From Anaerolineae bacterium (GTDB taxonomy: Bacteria; Chloroflexota; Anaerolineae; Aggregatilineales; Phototrophicaceae): DNA of 64,000 nt. Both the position numbers and the translations under genes were made by a program. Within the stretch, counting starts at the first letter, position 1; every line of letters starts with the position of its first letter. The stretch is taken from NCBI GenBank assembly GCA_022826865.1, contig JAJDUC010000089.1:1-64000 (forward strand), written 5' to 3'. Of the stretch, positions 25,598 through 34,855 are shown one piece after another. The notes under the pieces are model-generated. The model made no database searches. It was not told the origin of the DNA and saw only the letters and a program-made list of their open reading frames with translations.

Positions 25598-27301
25598 ATG
25601 AACATCCCGTCCGATTTAACAATCGCCCAAAATGCCAAGCTCGTTCACATCAATGACATCGCCGAAATGATGGGGCTCAATCCCGAAACTGACCTGGAGC
25701 ATTACGGGAAATACGTCGCCAAAATCAATCTGGACGCCCTCGACCGTTTAAAAGACAGGCCCGACGCCAAATATGTCGATGTCACCGCTATAACGCCAAC
25801 CCCGCTTGGCGAAGGCAAATCCACCACCACCGTCGGCATCGGCCAAGCATTGAAACAGATCGGGAAAAACGCGATCATCACGCTGCGCCAGCCTTCACAA
25901 GGCCCCACCTTCGGCATCAAAGGCGGGGCGGCCGGCGGCGGCTACAGCCAAATTGTTCCCATGGAGAACTTCAATCTTCATCTGACCGGAGATATCCACG
26001 CCATAAGCGCGGCGCACAATCTCATCTCTGCTATGTTGGACGCGCATATCTATAACGGCAACGCGCTCAACATTGACATCCACAATATTGCCTGGCGCCG
26101 TGTTGTGGATCTGAATGATCGCGCCTTGCGCAACATCATCCTGGGCTTGGGCAAGCGCTTTGACGGCGTGCCGCGTCAGTCCGGCTACGATATCACGGTT
26201 GCGTCCGAGATTATGGCGATACTGGCTTTGACGACATCGCTGCAAGATATGCGCGCGCGGATCGGCAAGATGGTCATCGCCTATGACAAGGAGAAGAATC
26301 CGGTGACGGCCGAGGACATACGCGCGGCCGGCGCTGCAACCGTGTTGATGAAAGAAGCGATCAAGCCGAACTTGATGCAATCGCTGGAGAATACACCCGC
26401 CCTGGTGCATGCCGGTCCCTTCGCCAACATCGCCCACGGCAATTCTTCCATCCTCGCCGATTTAATCGCCATGAAATGCGGTGATTATGTCGTCACCGAG
26501 TCGGGTTTCGGCGCAGATATCGGCGCGGAGAAATTCTTTAATATCAAGTCGCGCATTTCCGGTCTAAAGCCAAACGCCGTCGTGCTCGTCACGACCATTC
26601 GCGCGCTAAAAGCGCATACCGGCAAATATCGAATCATACCCGGTCGCCCGATTGACCCCGGGCTGCAAGAAGAAAATGTCCCCGATGTCGAAGCGGGCGC
26701 GGTCAACATGGTGCGGCATTTGGAAAACCTGAAGAAATTCGGCGTGAATCCGGTGGTCGCCATCAATGTATTCGCCGACGATACCGAACGTGAAATCCAG
26801 GCCGTCCGCGAGATCGCGCTGGCGGCCGGCGCAACGGGCGCCACTGTCGCCCGGCATTGGGCCCAGGGCGGCGCCGGCGCGGTTGAACTGGCGGAGATGA
26901 TCGTAAGCGCCTGTGATATGCCCAACGACTTCCGTTTGCTCTATCCCGACGATATGGCGATCAAAGATAAAATTGAAACGATTGCGACGGAAATCTACCG
27001 CGCCGACGGCGTCGACTACGCGCCGGCCGCCAGCCGGAAAATCCGCCAATATGAAGAACAGGGCCTGCGCGATTTGCCGATATGCATGGCGAAGACGCAT
27101 CTCAGCCTGAGCGACAATCCCAAACTCAAGGGAGCGCCCGACGGCTTCCGCATCACCATCACCGACATCCGCGCCTCGGCCGGCGCCGGCTTCATCTATC
27201 CACTCTGCGGCAATGTGCGCACGATGCCCGGGCTCGGCCGAACGCCGGCGGCGATGAATGTCGATATCGATGACGAGGGCAAAGTTGTTGGTCTGTTTTG
27301 A
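25598..27301 (+). CDS. fhs: Formate-tetrahydrofolate ligase
   Basis: This 567-residue cytoplasmic enzyme makes 10-formyl-THF from formate, ATP and THF, feeding purine and formyl-Met-tRNA synthesis or a Wood-Ljungdahl methyl branch. The P-loop is in ITPTPLGEGKSTTTVGIGQA. Further conserved blocks are TLRQPSQGPTFGIKGGAAGG, ENFNLHLTGDIHAI and PGLGRTPAAMNVDID. GGAGG lies upstream of the ATG. The pyr gene cluster follows after 81 bases on the same strand, so it may be co-expressed with pyrimidine synthesis. Confidence 0.98.
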   Translation: MNIPSDLTIAQNAKLVHINDIAEMMGLNPETDLEHYGKYVAKINLDALDRLKDRPDAKYVDVTAITPTPLGEGKSTTTVGIGQALKQIGKNAIITLRQPSQGPTFGIKGGAAGGGYSQIVPMENFNLHLTGDIHAISAAHNLISAMLDAHIYNGNALNIDIHNIAWRRVVDLNDRALRNIILGLGKRFDGVPRQSGYDITVASEIMAILALTTSLQDMRARIGKMVIAYDKEKNPVTAEDIRAAGAATVLMKEAIKPNLMQSLENTPALVHAGPFANIAHGNSSILADLIAMKCGDYVVTESGFGADIGAEKFFNIKSRISGLKPNAVVLVTTIRALKAHTGKYRIIPGRPIDPGLQEENVPDVEAGAVNMVRHLENLKKFGVNPVVAINVFADDTEREIQAVREIALAAGATGATVARHWAQGGAGAVELAEMIVSACDMPNDFRLLYPDDMAIKDKIETIATEIYRADGVDYAPAASRKIRQYEEQGLRDLPICMAKTHLSLSDNPKLKGAPDGFRITITDIRASAGAGFIYPLCGNVRTMPGLGRTPAAMNVDIDDEGKVVGLF

Positions 27302-27382
27302 GATTGCGCAAGCCGAGCGCCAAACGACGCCGCAGCGTCGCCTGGCCCGCGCTAGATATTGAGCGCCAACAAGGAGTTGGAA

Positions 27383-28450
27383 TTGGCAGAAAACAGCGAC
27401 AGCGAAGCAGCCGCCATCAGCCAGCATGCCCTGTCTTATCGACCCGCGTCAATCAATGGCGAGTTCCTGGGCAAGCACATCATTTCCGTGGACCAATTTC
27501 AACGCCGCGATCTCGACATTCTCTTTGACGCGGCTGCCGCAATCAGAAAGCGCATCCGCACACACGATCGCGGGCTGACCGAACTCTGCGCGGGCAAAGT
27601 GATGGCATCGCTTTTCTTTGAGGCCAGCACGCGCACCGACATGTCTTTCCAATCGGCTATGCGGCGGCTGGGCGGCGATGTGATCGCGGTCAGCAATGGC
27701 GTGCGCTTCTCTTCAATGTACAAAGGCGAAAACCTCTCGGATACAATCCGCGCCACCGGCTGCTACGCTGATGTGATCGTCCTGCGTCACCCGGAAATCG
27801 GCTCATCTTACGAAGCCGGCTATTACCTCGACCTCCTTAACGGGCGCATCGACAACCCAACCGTCGCCATCAGCGGCGGCGATGGCATTGGCGAGCACCC
27901 CACCCAGGCATTACTCGATATCTTTACTATCTTCGACCAGAAAAAGTCGCTTGATAATCTAGCAATCACCTTGGTCGGGGATCTCAAGCACGGCCGCACC
28001 GTGCATTCCCTGGCCAAGTTGATCGCTTACTACGATGCCAGCGGAGTGCGGCTTTGCATGGTCGCGCCTGAAAGCCTGGCGATGCCCGCCGATATCACCG
28101 ACTTGGTGGAAGCCCATGGCATTCGCGTGACGCAAACCGAAGACCTGCGCGACGTCATTGCGGAAACAGACGTGATCTATTGGACGCGGATCCAGGAAGA
28201 GCGATTCGCTGATGGCGCGGAATACGATGGCATCAAAGACCGCTTTATCATGACACCAGCGGTAATGGCGCGGGCGAAGGCGGACGCCATCCTTATGCAC
28301 CCCTTGCCGCGCAAGCATGAGATGGGCACGCGTTCCGATCACGATATTCTGGATGCGGATCCGCGTTCGATCTATTTTGAACAGATGGAAAATGGCATGT
28401 TCGTGCGCATGGCGCTCCTGGTCAAAGTCCTGCGCGGGGTCTACGTCTAA
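27383..28450 (+). CDS. pyrB: Aspartate carbamoyltransferase catalytic subunit
   Basis: PyrB joins carbamoyl phosphate and aspartate in pyrimidine synthesis. The carbamoyl-phosphate motif is SLFFEASTRTDMSF, with HPTQALLDI and MHPLPRKHEMG later. The TTG at 27383 is preferred because AAGGAG lies six bases before it, giving 355 residues; another in-frame TTG at 27359 lacks such a site. About 30 extra residues precede the usual N-terminus. No regulatory pyrI follows. The stop overlaps the pyrC start as TAATG. Confidence 0.95.
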   Translation: MAENSDSEAAAISQHALSYRPASINGEFLGKHIISVDQFQRRDLDILFDAAAAIRKRIRTHDRGLTELCAGKVMASLFFEASTRTDMSFQSAMRRLGGDVIAVSNGVRFSSMYKGENLSDTIRATGCYADVIVLRHPEIGSSYEAGYYLDLLNGRIDNPTVAISGGDGIGEHPTQALLDIFTIFDQKKSLDNLAITLVGDLKHGRTVHSLAKLIAYYDASGVRLCMVAPESLAMPADITDLVEAHGIRVTQTEDLRDVIAETDVIYWTRIQEERFADGAEYDGIKDRFIMTPAVMARAKADAILMHPLPRKHEMGTRSDHDILDADPRSIYFEQMENGMFVRMALLVKVLRGVYV

Positions 28451-29526
28451 TGCCGGTCATCAAGATTCACGGCATGATCGACCCGCACACCCATCTGCGC
28501 GATCTTGATTGGTCCCACAAAGCGACGTTCGAAACGGAAACAAAAGCCGCAATCGCCGGCGGCTATTGGGCGGTATTCGACATGCCGAACACGGCGCCCT
28601 CAACCATCAGCGACGCGCTGCTCAGCGACAAGCTCAAGCGGATTGATCGCGTCGCCCATTGCGACTGGGGCTTGTATTTCGGGGCTTCCCAAGCCGATAA
28701 CAGCGCCGAATATGAAGCCATCGCCCGGCGAGTTTGCGGCCTCAAAATCTACAACAATTCCACCACTGGCGACCTTCTGATCGATTCCAGCTCCATGCGC
28801 GAGCGGCATTACCGCGCCTGGACGACCGACCGTTTGATCGCCGTGCACGCCGAAGGCGAAACCGTGCGCAACATCATCGACCTGGTGCGCAAGTATCGCC
28901 AGCCCACGCATTTCCTGCATATCAGCAGCGAATACGAGATCAAGCTCCTGACGGCGGCCAAGGAGGATGGCCTGCCCGTGACCGTCGGCGTCTGCCCGCA
29001 TCACCTATTTTTGTCCGAAGACGACTTGCCGACTCTGGGCGCGTTTGGTCTGATGAAACCGGAGCTCAAGCGCAAGTCCGATGCGCGCGCTCTTTGGCGC
29101 GCCATTCGACTCGGCATAGTCGATATCATCGAATCCGACCACGCGCCCCATACAATTGAAGAAAAAGGCTCTGGCGAACCGCCTTATGGCGTTCCCGGTC
29201 TCGAAACGACATTGCCGCTAATGATGCAAGCGGTCAAAGATGGCCGTTTGTCTCTGCAGAAGGCCTGCGATATGGTCTCGCTCAACGTGCAGCGGATTTG
29301 GCGCATTACGCCCTTGCCCAAGACCTATACGGTCGTGGATACCGATCATGAATTCCTGGTCGAAGGCAGCAAGCTCTTCAGCAAATGCGGCTGGTCGCCC
29401 TTTGAGGGTATGAGAGTCTGCGGTAAAGTGCTGGAAGTCTGGATTCGCGGCCACAAAGTCTACGACGGCGAACAGATTCTGAGCGAATCCGGATTCGGCC
29501 GAAACCTCTTTGGGTTTGTCGCGTGA
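28450..29526 (+). CDS. pyrC: Dihydroorotase
   Basis: This 358-residue amidohydrolase closes carbamoyl-aspartate to dihydroorotate. It shows the metal motif MIDPHTHLRD, the candidate carboxylated lysine in GLKIYNN, FLHISSEYE and CPHHLF for further histidines, and the catalytic Asp in ESDHAPHT. The short length fits the subgroup lacking long C-terminal extensions. It overlaps pyrB by one base and pyrD by four (GTGA), consistent with translational coupling in the pyr operon. Confidence 0.93.
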   Translation: MPVIKIHGMIDPHTHLRDLDWSHKATFETETKAAIAGGYWAVFDMPNTAPSTISDALLSDKLKRIDRVAHCDWGLYFGASQADNSAEYEAIARRVCGLKIYNNSTTGDLLIDSSSMRERHYRAWTTDRLIAVHAEGETVRNIIDLVRKYRQPTHFLHISSEYEIKLLTAAKEDGLPVTVGVCPHHLFLSEDDLPTLGAFGLMKPELKRKSDARALWRAIRLGIVDIIESDHAPHTIEEKGSGEPPYGVPGLETTLPLMMQAVKDGRLSLQKACDMVSLNVQRIWRITPLPKTYTVVDTDHEFLVEGSKLFSKCGWSPFEGMRVCGKVLEVWIRGHKVYDGEQILSESGFGRNLFGFVA

Positions 29527-30704
29527 AGACGGAAGCAAGACGCTGGCTGCTGACTGCGCTGGACGCAGTTTACCAACTCCTGAATCGTCGCCTCATTTTC
29601 CGCGCCTCGGCGCAAGTTGCGCATGAGCGCGTCACGAGATTGCTGCGCCGCTTGGATCGTATTCACATTGTCGTAGCGCTCGCCGGAATTCTGCGTCGCG
29701 TGATTTTTGTGGAAGCGCCGACGGCTGTGGGCCGGGCGCATATTTCCCAGCGCCTGATCCTCGCGGCCGGCTTTGTAAAAGGCGACGGCTTCGCCGACGA
29801 AAGCGCCGCCCTTCAGGCGCTAAGCGACCAGCAACAAAACATCATACCGGGCTGGCGCATCCTGCCCGCTCTGGCGGGTCCGGTGGAATTCGGCTCTTTC
29901 ACGCGTCAGCCGCGACTCGGCAACAGCAGTACGGTTCTCTGGCGGAACAACGAGACAATGTCGACGCAGAATCGCATCGGCTTGCGCAACCCCGGCGCCC
30001 GTGCCGCCGCACAGTTCCTTGCCGATCGCCGAGGACAGCTGCCGGCGGAATACGGTATCAATATCGCCCTGACGCCCGGCCTGCAGGACATTGAAGATCA
30101 GGAGCGCGAAGTCGACGAGGCGCTGGCTTTCTTCCTGGACGCCCGCATTCACCCGACCTGGTTCACATTGAATATCAGCTGCCCGAATACAGAAGATGAT
30201 CCGTTTGCGAATCAGCTCGAAGCCGAGACGCGTCGGCTCTGCGGCGCATTCATCCGCGCCTTGCGCGCGCGCGGCCTGGAGACGCCGCTCTGGGTCAAAA
30301 TCAGCCCGGGCTTAGGCGCCGGCCAATACAGCGCTTTGATGCGCATATTTGATGAGCTGGGTGTCAGCGCTGTCATCGCGACCAATACTTTTTCGAAGCC
30401 CGTTCCGGACGATGCATCGACGCAAGCCGGGGTCGGCGGCGGCGAATTGTTTGCGCAAGCCCGGAGCGCGATTGAACATCTTGGCGCCGCCAAGGCGGCC
30501 GGTGGCTATGATGTCGACATAATCGCTTGCGGCGGCGTACTTGATGGCGCAAGCCTGCGCGCTTATCAGCGGCTCGGAGCGCAGGCCGCCCAATATTGGT
30601 CGGCTCTCGTCTTTCGCGGTCCCTTCGCGGCCGCCATCATCGAAAGCGAACTGGAAAAACATGATTACGACTACGAAGCGGTCCATCGCCAAAGCCTTGC
30701 TTGA
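29523..30704 (+). CDS. pyrD: Dihydroorotate dehydrogenase, class 2-like with catalytic Cys
   Basis: This FMN enzyme oxidises dihydroorotate to orotate. The N-terminus (LLNRRLIFRASAQVAHE) resembles the membrane-binding helices of quinone-linked class 2 enzymes, and GPVEFGSFT, NRIGLRNPG and GVLDGASL also fit that class. However, the catalytic loop reads NISCPNTEDD, with Cys (about residue 220) where class 2 enzymes have Ser; Cys is the class 1 base. No pyrK is present, which argues against class 1B. GTG start within the pyrC stop. The last 44 bases overlap pyrE. Confidence 0.9.
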   Translation: MKTEARRWLLTALDAVYQLLNRRLIFRASAQVAHERVTRLLRRLDRIHIVVALAGILRRVIFVEAPTAVGRAHISQRLILAAGFVKGDGFADESAALQALSDQQQNIIPGWRILPALAGPVEFGSFTRQPRLGNSSTVLWRNNETMSTQNRIGLRNPGARAAAQFLADRRGQLPAEYGINIALTPGLQDIEDQEREVDEALAFFLDARIHPTWFTLNISCPNTEDDPFANQLEAETRRLCGAFIRALRARGLETPLWVKISPGLGAGQYSALMRIFDELGVSAVIATNTFSKPVPDDASTQAGVGGGELFAQARSAIEHLGAAKAAGGYDVDIIACGGVLDGASLRAYQRLGAQAAQYWSALVFRGPFAAAIIESELEKHDYDYEAVHRQSLA

Positions 30705-31305
30705 AATCGGCGCGATCGGCTTCTCGCCCGAGGCGCCGGTTACCTTCAAGTCAGGGATCCACTCGCCCGTATACGTCGACAATCGCTCGCTCATTTACCA
30801 TCCCGACGCCTGGCGCCGGGTCATCGCCGGCTTTCATGCGCTTGTCGAGAAGCGGGCGCTTGAATTCGACCTGATCGCCGGGGTTGCGGTTGGCGGCATA
30901 CCGCACAGCTCGGCGCTTGCCTACCTCATGGGCGCGCCATCGGTTTTCATCCGCAAGGAAAGCAAGGGGCATGGCCAGGGCAAGCGGATTGAAGGCGGCG
31001 CTGTCGCCGGGCAGCGCGCGCTTCTCGTTGAAGACCTGGTAACCACCGGCGGCAGCAGCCTGTCCGCGGTGGAGGCCCTGCGCGCCGACGGCGCCCGCGT
31101 CTCCGATCTGCTGGCAATCATCAGTTATGGCTTTACCGAAGCGGCGGAAGCCCTGCAGTGCGCGAACCTGCGCCTGCACACCTTGACCGATTTCGACACG
31201 CTGCTGGATATTGCCGACGAAAACGGCGCGCTTGGCGCTGGGCAGATGGCGATCATCCAAGATTGGTTTGCCGCCCCTTACAGTTGGGTGGCGGACGGCC
31301 GATGA
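30661..31305 (+). CDS. pyrE: Orotate phosphoribosyltransferase
   Basis: This 214-residue enzyme transfers ribose phosphate from PRPP to orotate, forming OMP. The PRPP-binding loop is ALLVEDLVTTGGSSLSAVEA, with FIRKESKGHGQGKRIEG as the flexible catalytic loop and TFKSGIHSPVYVDNR near the N-terminus. The ATG at 30661 gives the standard start and makes a 44-base overlap with pyrD. The next start (pyrF) overlaps the stop as ATGA. Confidence 0.96.
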   Translation: MITTTKRSIAKALLEIGAIGFSPEAPVTFKSGIHSPVYVDNRSLIYHPDAWRRVIAGFHALVEKRALEFDLIAGVAVGGIPHSSALAYLMGAPSVFIRKESKGHGQGKRIEGGAVAGQRALLVEDLVTTGGSSLSAVEALRADGARVSDLLAIISYGFTEAAEALQCANLRLHTLTDFDTLLDIADENGALGAGQMAIIQDWFAAPYSWVADGR

Positions 31306-32129
31306 AGGCCCTGGAAAAATATGAGGGCCGCGTCGATCGGGTCGATTCATTGCTCTGCGTCGGCTTGGACAGCGACCTCCTAAAATTGCCGCCCGCCTAT
31401 CGCCAGCGACGCTCGCCCCAGTTGGAATTCAATCGCGACATCATCGACGCCACCGCTGAATTCGCCGCCGCCTTCAAATTCAACATGGCTTTCTACGAAG
31501 TCAACGGCGCCGCGGGCTGGCGTCAATTGGCGGAGTCGGTCGCATATCTGCGCCAACATTACCCCGATATCCTGATTATCAGCGATGCCAAGCGCGCCGA
31601 CATCGGCAACACCAGCGCCGCCTACGCCCGGGCGATTTTTGACGAGCTTGGATTTGACGCCGTCACGCTGAATCCGTACCTTGGTCGTGATGCCTTGCAG
31701 CCCTTTCTCGACCGCGGGGACAAAGCGGCGATCATTCTCTGCCGGACGTCAAATCCCGGCGCCGCCGAGATCCAGGACCTCGAGCCGGGAGGCCGCGCGC
31801 TTTGGGCTGTGATCGCGGATAAGGTCGTTCATGAATGGAACGAAAAAGGCAATTGCATGCTCGTGGCATCTGGAACCAATCCGGCCGAGATGGCGGATAT
31901 ACGCTTGCTGGTTGGCGATATGACCCTGCTCGTTCCGGGAATTGGCGCGCAAGGCGGGGATATCGGAACCGTCATGCGCTCCGGCCAGAATAGCGCCGGC
32001 CGCGGTCTCATCATCAACTCGTCGCGCGGCATCATCTTCGCCGCCGATCCCGCGGCCGCGGCCGCGGCGCTGCGGGCCGATATCAACCTGCATCGTTCCG
32101 CATCGCGCATCGCGCGCGCCGATGCCTGA
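31302..32129 (+). CDS. pyrF: Orotidine 5-phosphate decarboxylase (type 2)
   Basis: This 275-residue TIM barrel converts OMP to UMP, completing the pathway from pyrB. The catalytic DxKxxD appears in ISDAKRADIGNT. The extra length and blocks such as TLNPYLGRDALQPF and LVPGIGAQGGD place it in the longer PyrF subfamily 2. The start overlaps the pyrE stop by four bases. A 48-base gap then leads to a SRPBCC gene. Confidence 0.96.
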   Translation: MKALEKYEGRVDRVDSLLCVGLDSDLLKLPPAYRQRRSPQLEFNRDIIDATAEFAAAFKFNMAFYEVNGAAGWRQLAESVAYLRQHYPDILIISDAKRADIGNTSAAYARAIFDELGFDAVTLNPYLGRDALQPFLDRGDKAAIILCRTSNPGAAEIQDLEPGGRALWAVIADKVVHEWNEKGNCMLVASGTNPAEMADIRLLVGDMTLLVPGIGAQGGDIGTVMRSGQNSAGRGLIINSSRGIIFAADPAAAAAALRADINLHRSASRIARADA

Positions 32130-32177
32130 TCTTTCTTTCATCCTCGACTCGGCGGGAGCGCAAGCAGGTCGACACTG

Positions 32178-32675
32178 ATGAGCGACGAACTCAGCATGAT
32201 TGCAAAGCCAAGCCCGCCGGCGCAGACTCGAAGCTTCGTCAAGACGAGCCTGATTAAGACAAGCCTCTCCGAAATCAAAGACTTTCACGAAGTACCGGGC
32301 GCGCTGGCGGGCTTGACACCGCCATTCGTCATCATGCGCGTTCAGCGCGATGACCGCCGTTCCCTGACGTCGGGCGAAATTGAATTCACGCTTTGGTTTG
32401 GTCCGCTGCCCATTCGCTGGCTCGCGCGCCACGAGGCGGGACCGACGCCCGATTCTTTCGCCGATGTGCAGCTGCAGGGTCCGCTCGCTTACTGGCGTCA
32501 CGAGCATATCTTCGAAGAAGTGGACGGCGGCGTTCGCTTGAGCGACCGCATTAGTTTCGCGCACAAGCGCGGGCTCCTCGGCCTGTTCACGCGGCTTGCC
32601 TTCGATGGCCTTCCGCTGCGGCTCCTCTTCCTTTATCGACACTGGAGGACGCGGCGGGCCTTGAACGCCGGTTAA
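32178..32675 (+). CDS. SRPBCC-superfamily (cyclase/START-like) protein
   Basis: This 165-residue protein has the look of a small lipid-binding SRPBCC fold: the N-terminal SEIKDFHEVPGAL segment, the middle EIEFTLWFGPLPIRW strand, the GPLAYWRHEHIFEEVDGG core and a C-terminal helix ending LFLYRHWRTRRAL. Close relatives often sit next to isoprenoid or carotenoid genes, and a crtI-like gene follows after 73 bases. No catalytic residue can be named. Confidence 0.7.
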   Translation: MSDELSMIAKPSPPAQTRSFVKTSLIKTSLSEIKDFHEVPGALAGLTPPFVIMRVQRDDRRSLTSGEIEFTLWFGPLPIRWLARHEAGPTPDSFADVQLQGPLAYWRHEHIFEEVDGGVRLSDRISFAHKRGLLGLFTRLAFDGLPLRLLFLYRHWRTRRALNAG

Positions 32676-32692
32676 AATACCGCATCAGGCAT

Positions 32693-32721
32693 TTGCTCGC
32701 TGACGCCTGTTGCTGTATCTT
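32693..32721 (+). promoter_or_regulatory. Possible promoter of crtI-like gene
   Basis: TTGCTC (32693-32698) and TATCTT (32716-32721) are spaced by 17 bases, 27 bases before the ATG. Confidence 0.4.
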
Positions 32722-32748
32722 AATTTCACCGGATATACAAGTTACGCC

Positions 32749-34215
32749 ATGCCTAATTCCATCATCATCGGCGCCGGCATTGGCGGACTGGCCGCCGCCA
32801 TACGCCTGGCGCAAGCCGACTACAATGTCACCGTCTTGGAGAAGAATCCGCGCGTCGGCGGCAAAGTTTATCGCTATGAAACCGACGGTTTCCAGTGGGA
32901 TACCGGCCCAGCGCTGATAAGCATGCGTCCCTTGCTGGAAGAGGTTTTCGCCGCAGCGGGACAGGACATGGCAGATCGTTTGCGCTTGCAGCCCATCGAT
33001 CCGCTGACGCGCTACTTCTTCCCGGATGGAACGAGTTTTGATGCGCATCGCGATTGGGCCGAGACCGCAGCGCAAATTGAGCGGCTGGCGCCGGCGGATC
33101 TGGAAGGCGTCCTGCGCTTTCTGGCGGAGGCGGCCCGCCTGCATCGCAGCGCGGATCCGCTGGGACCGGGCCATAACTCGGGCGGCCTTCTCAAGCCTGC
33201 GCCCTGGCTGCGGGCTGGCGCCCGGCGCAGTGTGAGTCGCGCGATCGGGCGCTATGTCAGCTCAGAAAAGCTCCGGCGTGTGCTGGAACATTTCGCGGCA
33301 AACGCAGGCGCGAACCCGTTCCGGGCGCCGGCGGCGTTGAACGCGATCGCGCATCGCGAGCTGACAGCCGGCGCCTGGTACCCGCAGGATGGCCCCGGCG
33401 CGATCCCGCGCGCGCTGGAGCAATTAGCCGCGGATTCCGGCGTCAAAATGCTTTTCAACTGTCCCGTCCGTCAGATTGCGGTTAAAGAAGGCGCTGCCCG
33501 AGGCGTCACCTACGGCGCGGACGCGCAGTTCCTATCCGCGGACGCCGTCGTCTCCAATGTTGATGCTCTATCGACGCTGCGCTACCTGTTGCCCCCGGAT
33601 GCGCTTTCACCGTCGGCGCTGCGCAGGCTGAACAAGACGCCGGTGACGGCTTCCGCCTATGTCATCATGCTCGGCGTCCGCGGCGCCTTCCCGCAATTGG
33701 CGCATCACAATGTGCTGTTTTCCGCGGACGCTCGACGAGAGTACGACCAAATCTACAAACAATCGCTAATGCCCGAGGACCCGACAATTAGCCTAACGGT
33801 AAGCAGCAAGACCGACCCGCTGCACGCGCCGGTCAATCAAGAGAACTGGCTGATCCGGGTAAACGCGCCGCCGCTGTCGGAGAAGTATGATTGGGCGGCG
33901 CGGCCAAGCGAAATCCGCGATCGCCTGATGGCGCTGCTGCGGCAACGTCACGACCTCGATATCAGCGGCCGCATCCGCAGCGAGATTCACCTGACGCCGG
34001 CCGATTGGGGACGGATGACTGGCGCCTGGCGCGGCAGCCTTTACGGGCCTTCTCCCGAAAACCGCCGCGCGCTTTTCGGGCGCCCGGTTTTGCAGGCGCG
34101 CAATATCGCGCGACTCTATTTCGTCGGCGGCACGGCGCATCCGGGCGGCGGCCTGCCTATGGCGCTGCTTAGCGCCAAGCTGGCAACGGGCATTATCCAG
34201 GCGCAGGTCAACTAG
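32749..34215 (+). CDS. CrtI-type phytoene desaturase/carotenoid oxidoreductase
   Basis: This 488-residue FAD enzyme starts with the Rossmann dinucleotide motif IIIGAGIGGLAAAIRLA and VLEKNPRVGGK. It has the substrate-side WDTGPALISM and ends with the family signature FVGGTAHPGGGLPMALLSAK. It should desaturate, isomerise or oxidise a carotenoid-type isoprenoid; phytoene itself is the best guess. No crtB is nearby. The ATG at 32749 begins at the FAD motif. A MITE insertion begins five bases after the TAG stop, and its target duplication includes that stop. Confidence 0.88.
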   Translation: MPNSIIIGAGIGGLAAAIRLAQADYNVTVLEKNPRVGGKVYRYETDGFQWDTGPALISMRPLLEEVFAAAGQDMADRLRLQPIDPLTRYFFPDGTSFDAHRDWAETAAQIERLAPADLEGVLRFLAEAARLHRSADPLGPGHNSGGLLKPAPWLRAGARRSVSRAIGRYVSSEKLRRVLEHFAANAGANPFRAPAALNAIAHRELTAGAWYPQDGPGAIPRALEQLAADSGVKMLFNCPVRQIAVKEGAARGVTYGADAQFLSADAVVSNVDALSTLRYLLPPDALSPSALRRLNKTPVTASAYVIMLGVRGAFPQLAHHNVLFSADARREYDQIYKQSLMPEDPTISLTVSSKTDPLHAPVNQENWLIRVNAPPLSEKYDWAARPSEIRDRLMALLRQRHDLDISGRIRSEIHLTPADWGRMTGAWRGSLYGPSPENRRALFGRPVLQARNIARLYFVGGTAHPGGGLPMALLSAKLATGIIQAQVN

Positions 34216-34220
34216 CCCGG

Positions 34221-34372
34221 GGTTGTGTATCCATTTCGGTTGAAATAGTGTGGTAGGGGCGATCCGGTGGATCGCCCGATAGGTAAAACAGGATCGAAAT
34301 AGGGCGACTCACCGAGTCGCCCCTACCAAATCGTCGGTATTTGAAGAATTCAACCGACTCCGATACGTTACC
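34221..34372. mobile_element. Family A MITE, copy A3, with 8-bp target duplication at the crtI stop
   Basis: This 152-bp element has diverged ends GGTTGTGTATC and GATACGTTACC and the usual two hairpins. It is bounded by the direct repeat TAGCCCGG at 34213-34220 and 34373-34380. The left duplication contains the TAG stop codon of the crtI-like gene. Confidence 0.88.
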
Positions 34373-34390
34373 TAGCCCGGTTCTTGGCGC

Positions 34391-34855
34391 TCAAGGCTGC
34401 GACATCATCAGCAGCGACAAACTGCCCTTCTGCACAACCGTCCCGTCTTGTTTGATGATTCTGATGCCCAGGGCGACCAGGCCGCCGCCCAAGCGGCGGG
34501 CGGGCTTGGTCTCCCTCACTGTCAGTTCGGCATGAATCGTATCGCCGATGAATACCGGACTGCTGAACTTCATCTCCAGCCCGCGGAAGCCGAGCACGGT
34601 CCGTTCAAGGATGCCCAGCTGATACGCTTGCCCGACTGCGTAGCTGATCGTCAGCATGCCATGCGCCACGCGCTGCCCCATGAAAGAGTCTTTGCAATAC
34701 TCGGCATCGGTGTGCATGGGATTGAAGTCGCCGGTCAACGCTGCAAACTGAACCAGATCCGCTTCGGTGATCGTGCGGCCGCGCGTACGCAAGACCGCGC
34801 CCAACTCAAATTCCTCAAAATAGAGACCGCGCGGCCCGTCGCTTTCATGCTTCAC
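34391..34855 (-). CDS. MaoC-like hot-dog hydratase
   Basis: This 154-residue protein has the hydratase-2 motif AALTGDFNPMHTDAEY, with catalytic Asp and His, followed by VAHGMLTISYAVG. Such enzymes hydrate enoyl-CoA thioesters. The GTG at 34855 is chosen because GGAAGGA lies just upstream and it gives the usual family length; an ATG 84 bases earlier extends into the gap without support. It may share a transcript with the pyrophosphatase gene upstream. Confidence 0.85.
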   Translation of the reverse strand: MKHESDGPRGLYFEEFELGAVLRTRGRTITEADLVQFAALTGDFNPMHTDAEYCKDSFMGQRVAHGMLTISYAVGQAYQLGILERTVLGFRGLEMKFSSPVFIGDTIHAELTVRETKPARRLGGGLVALGIRIIKQDGTVVQKGSLSLLMMSQP

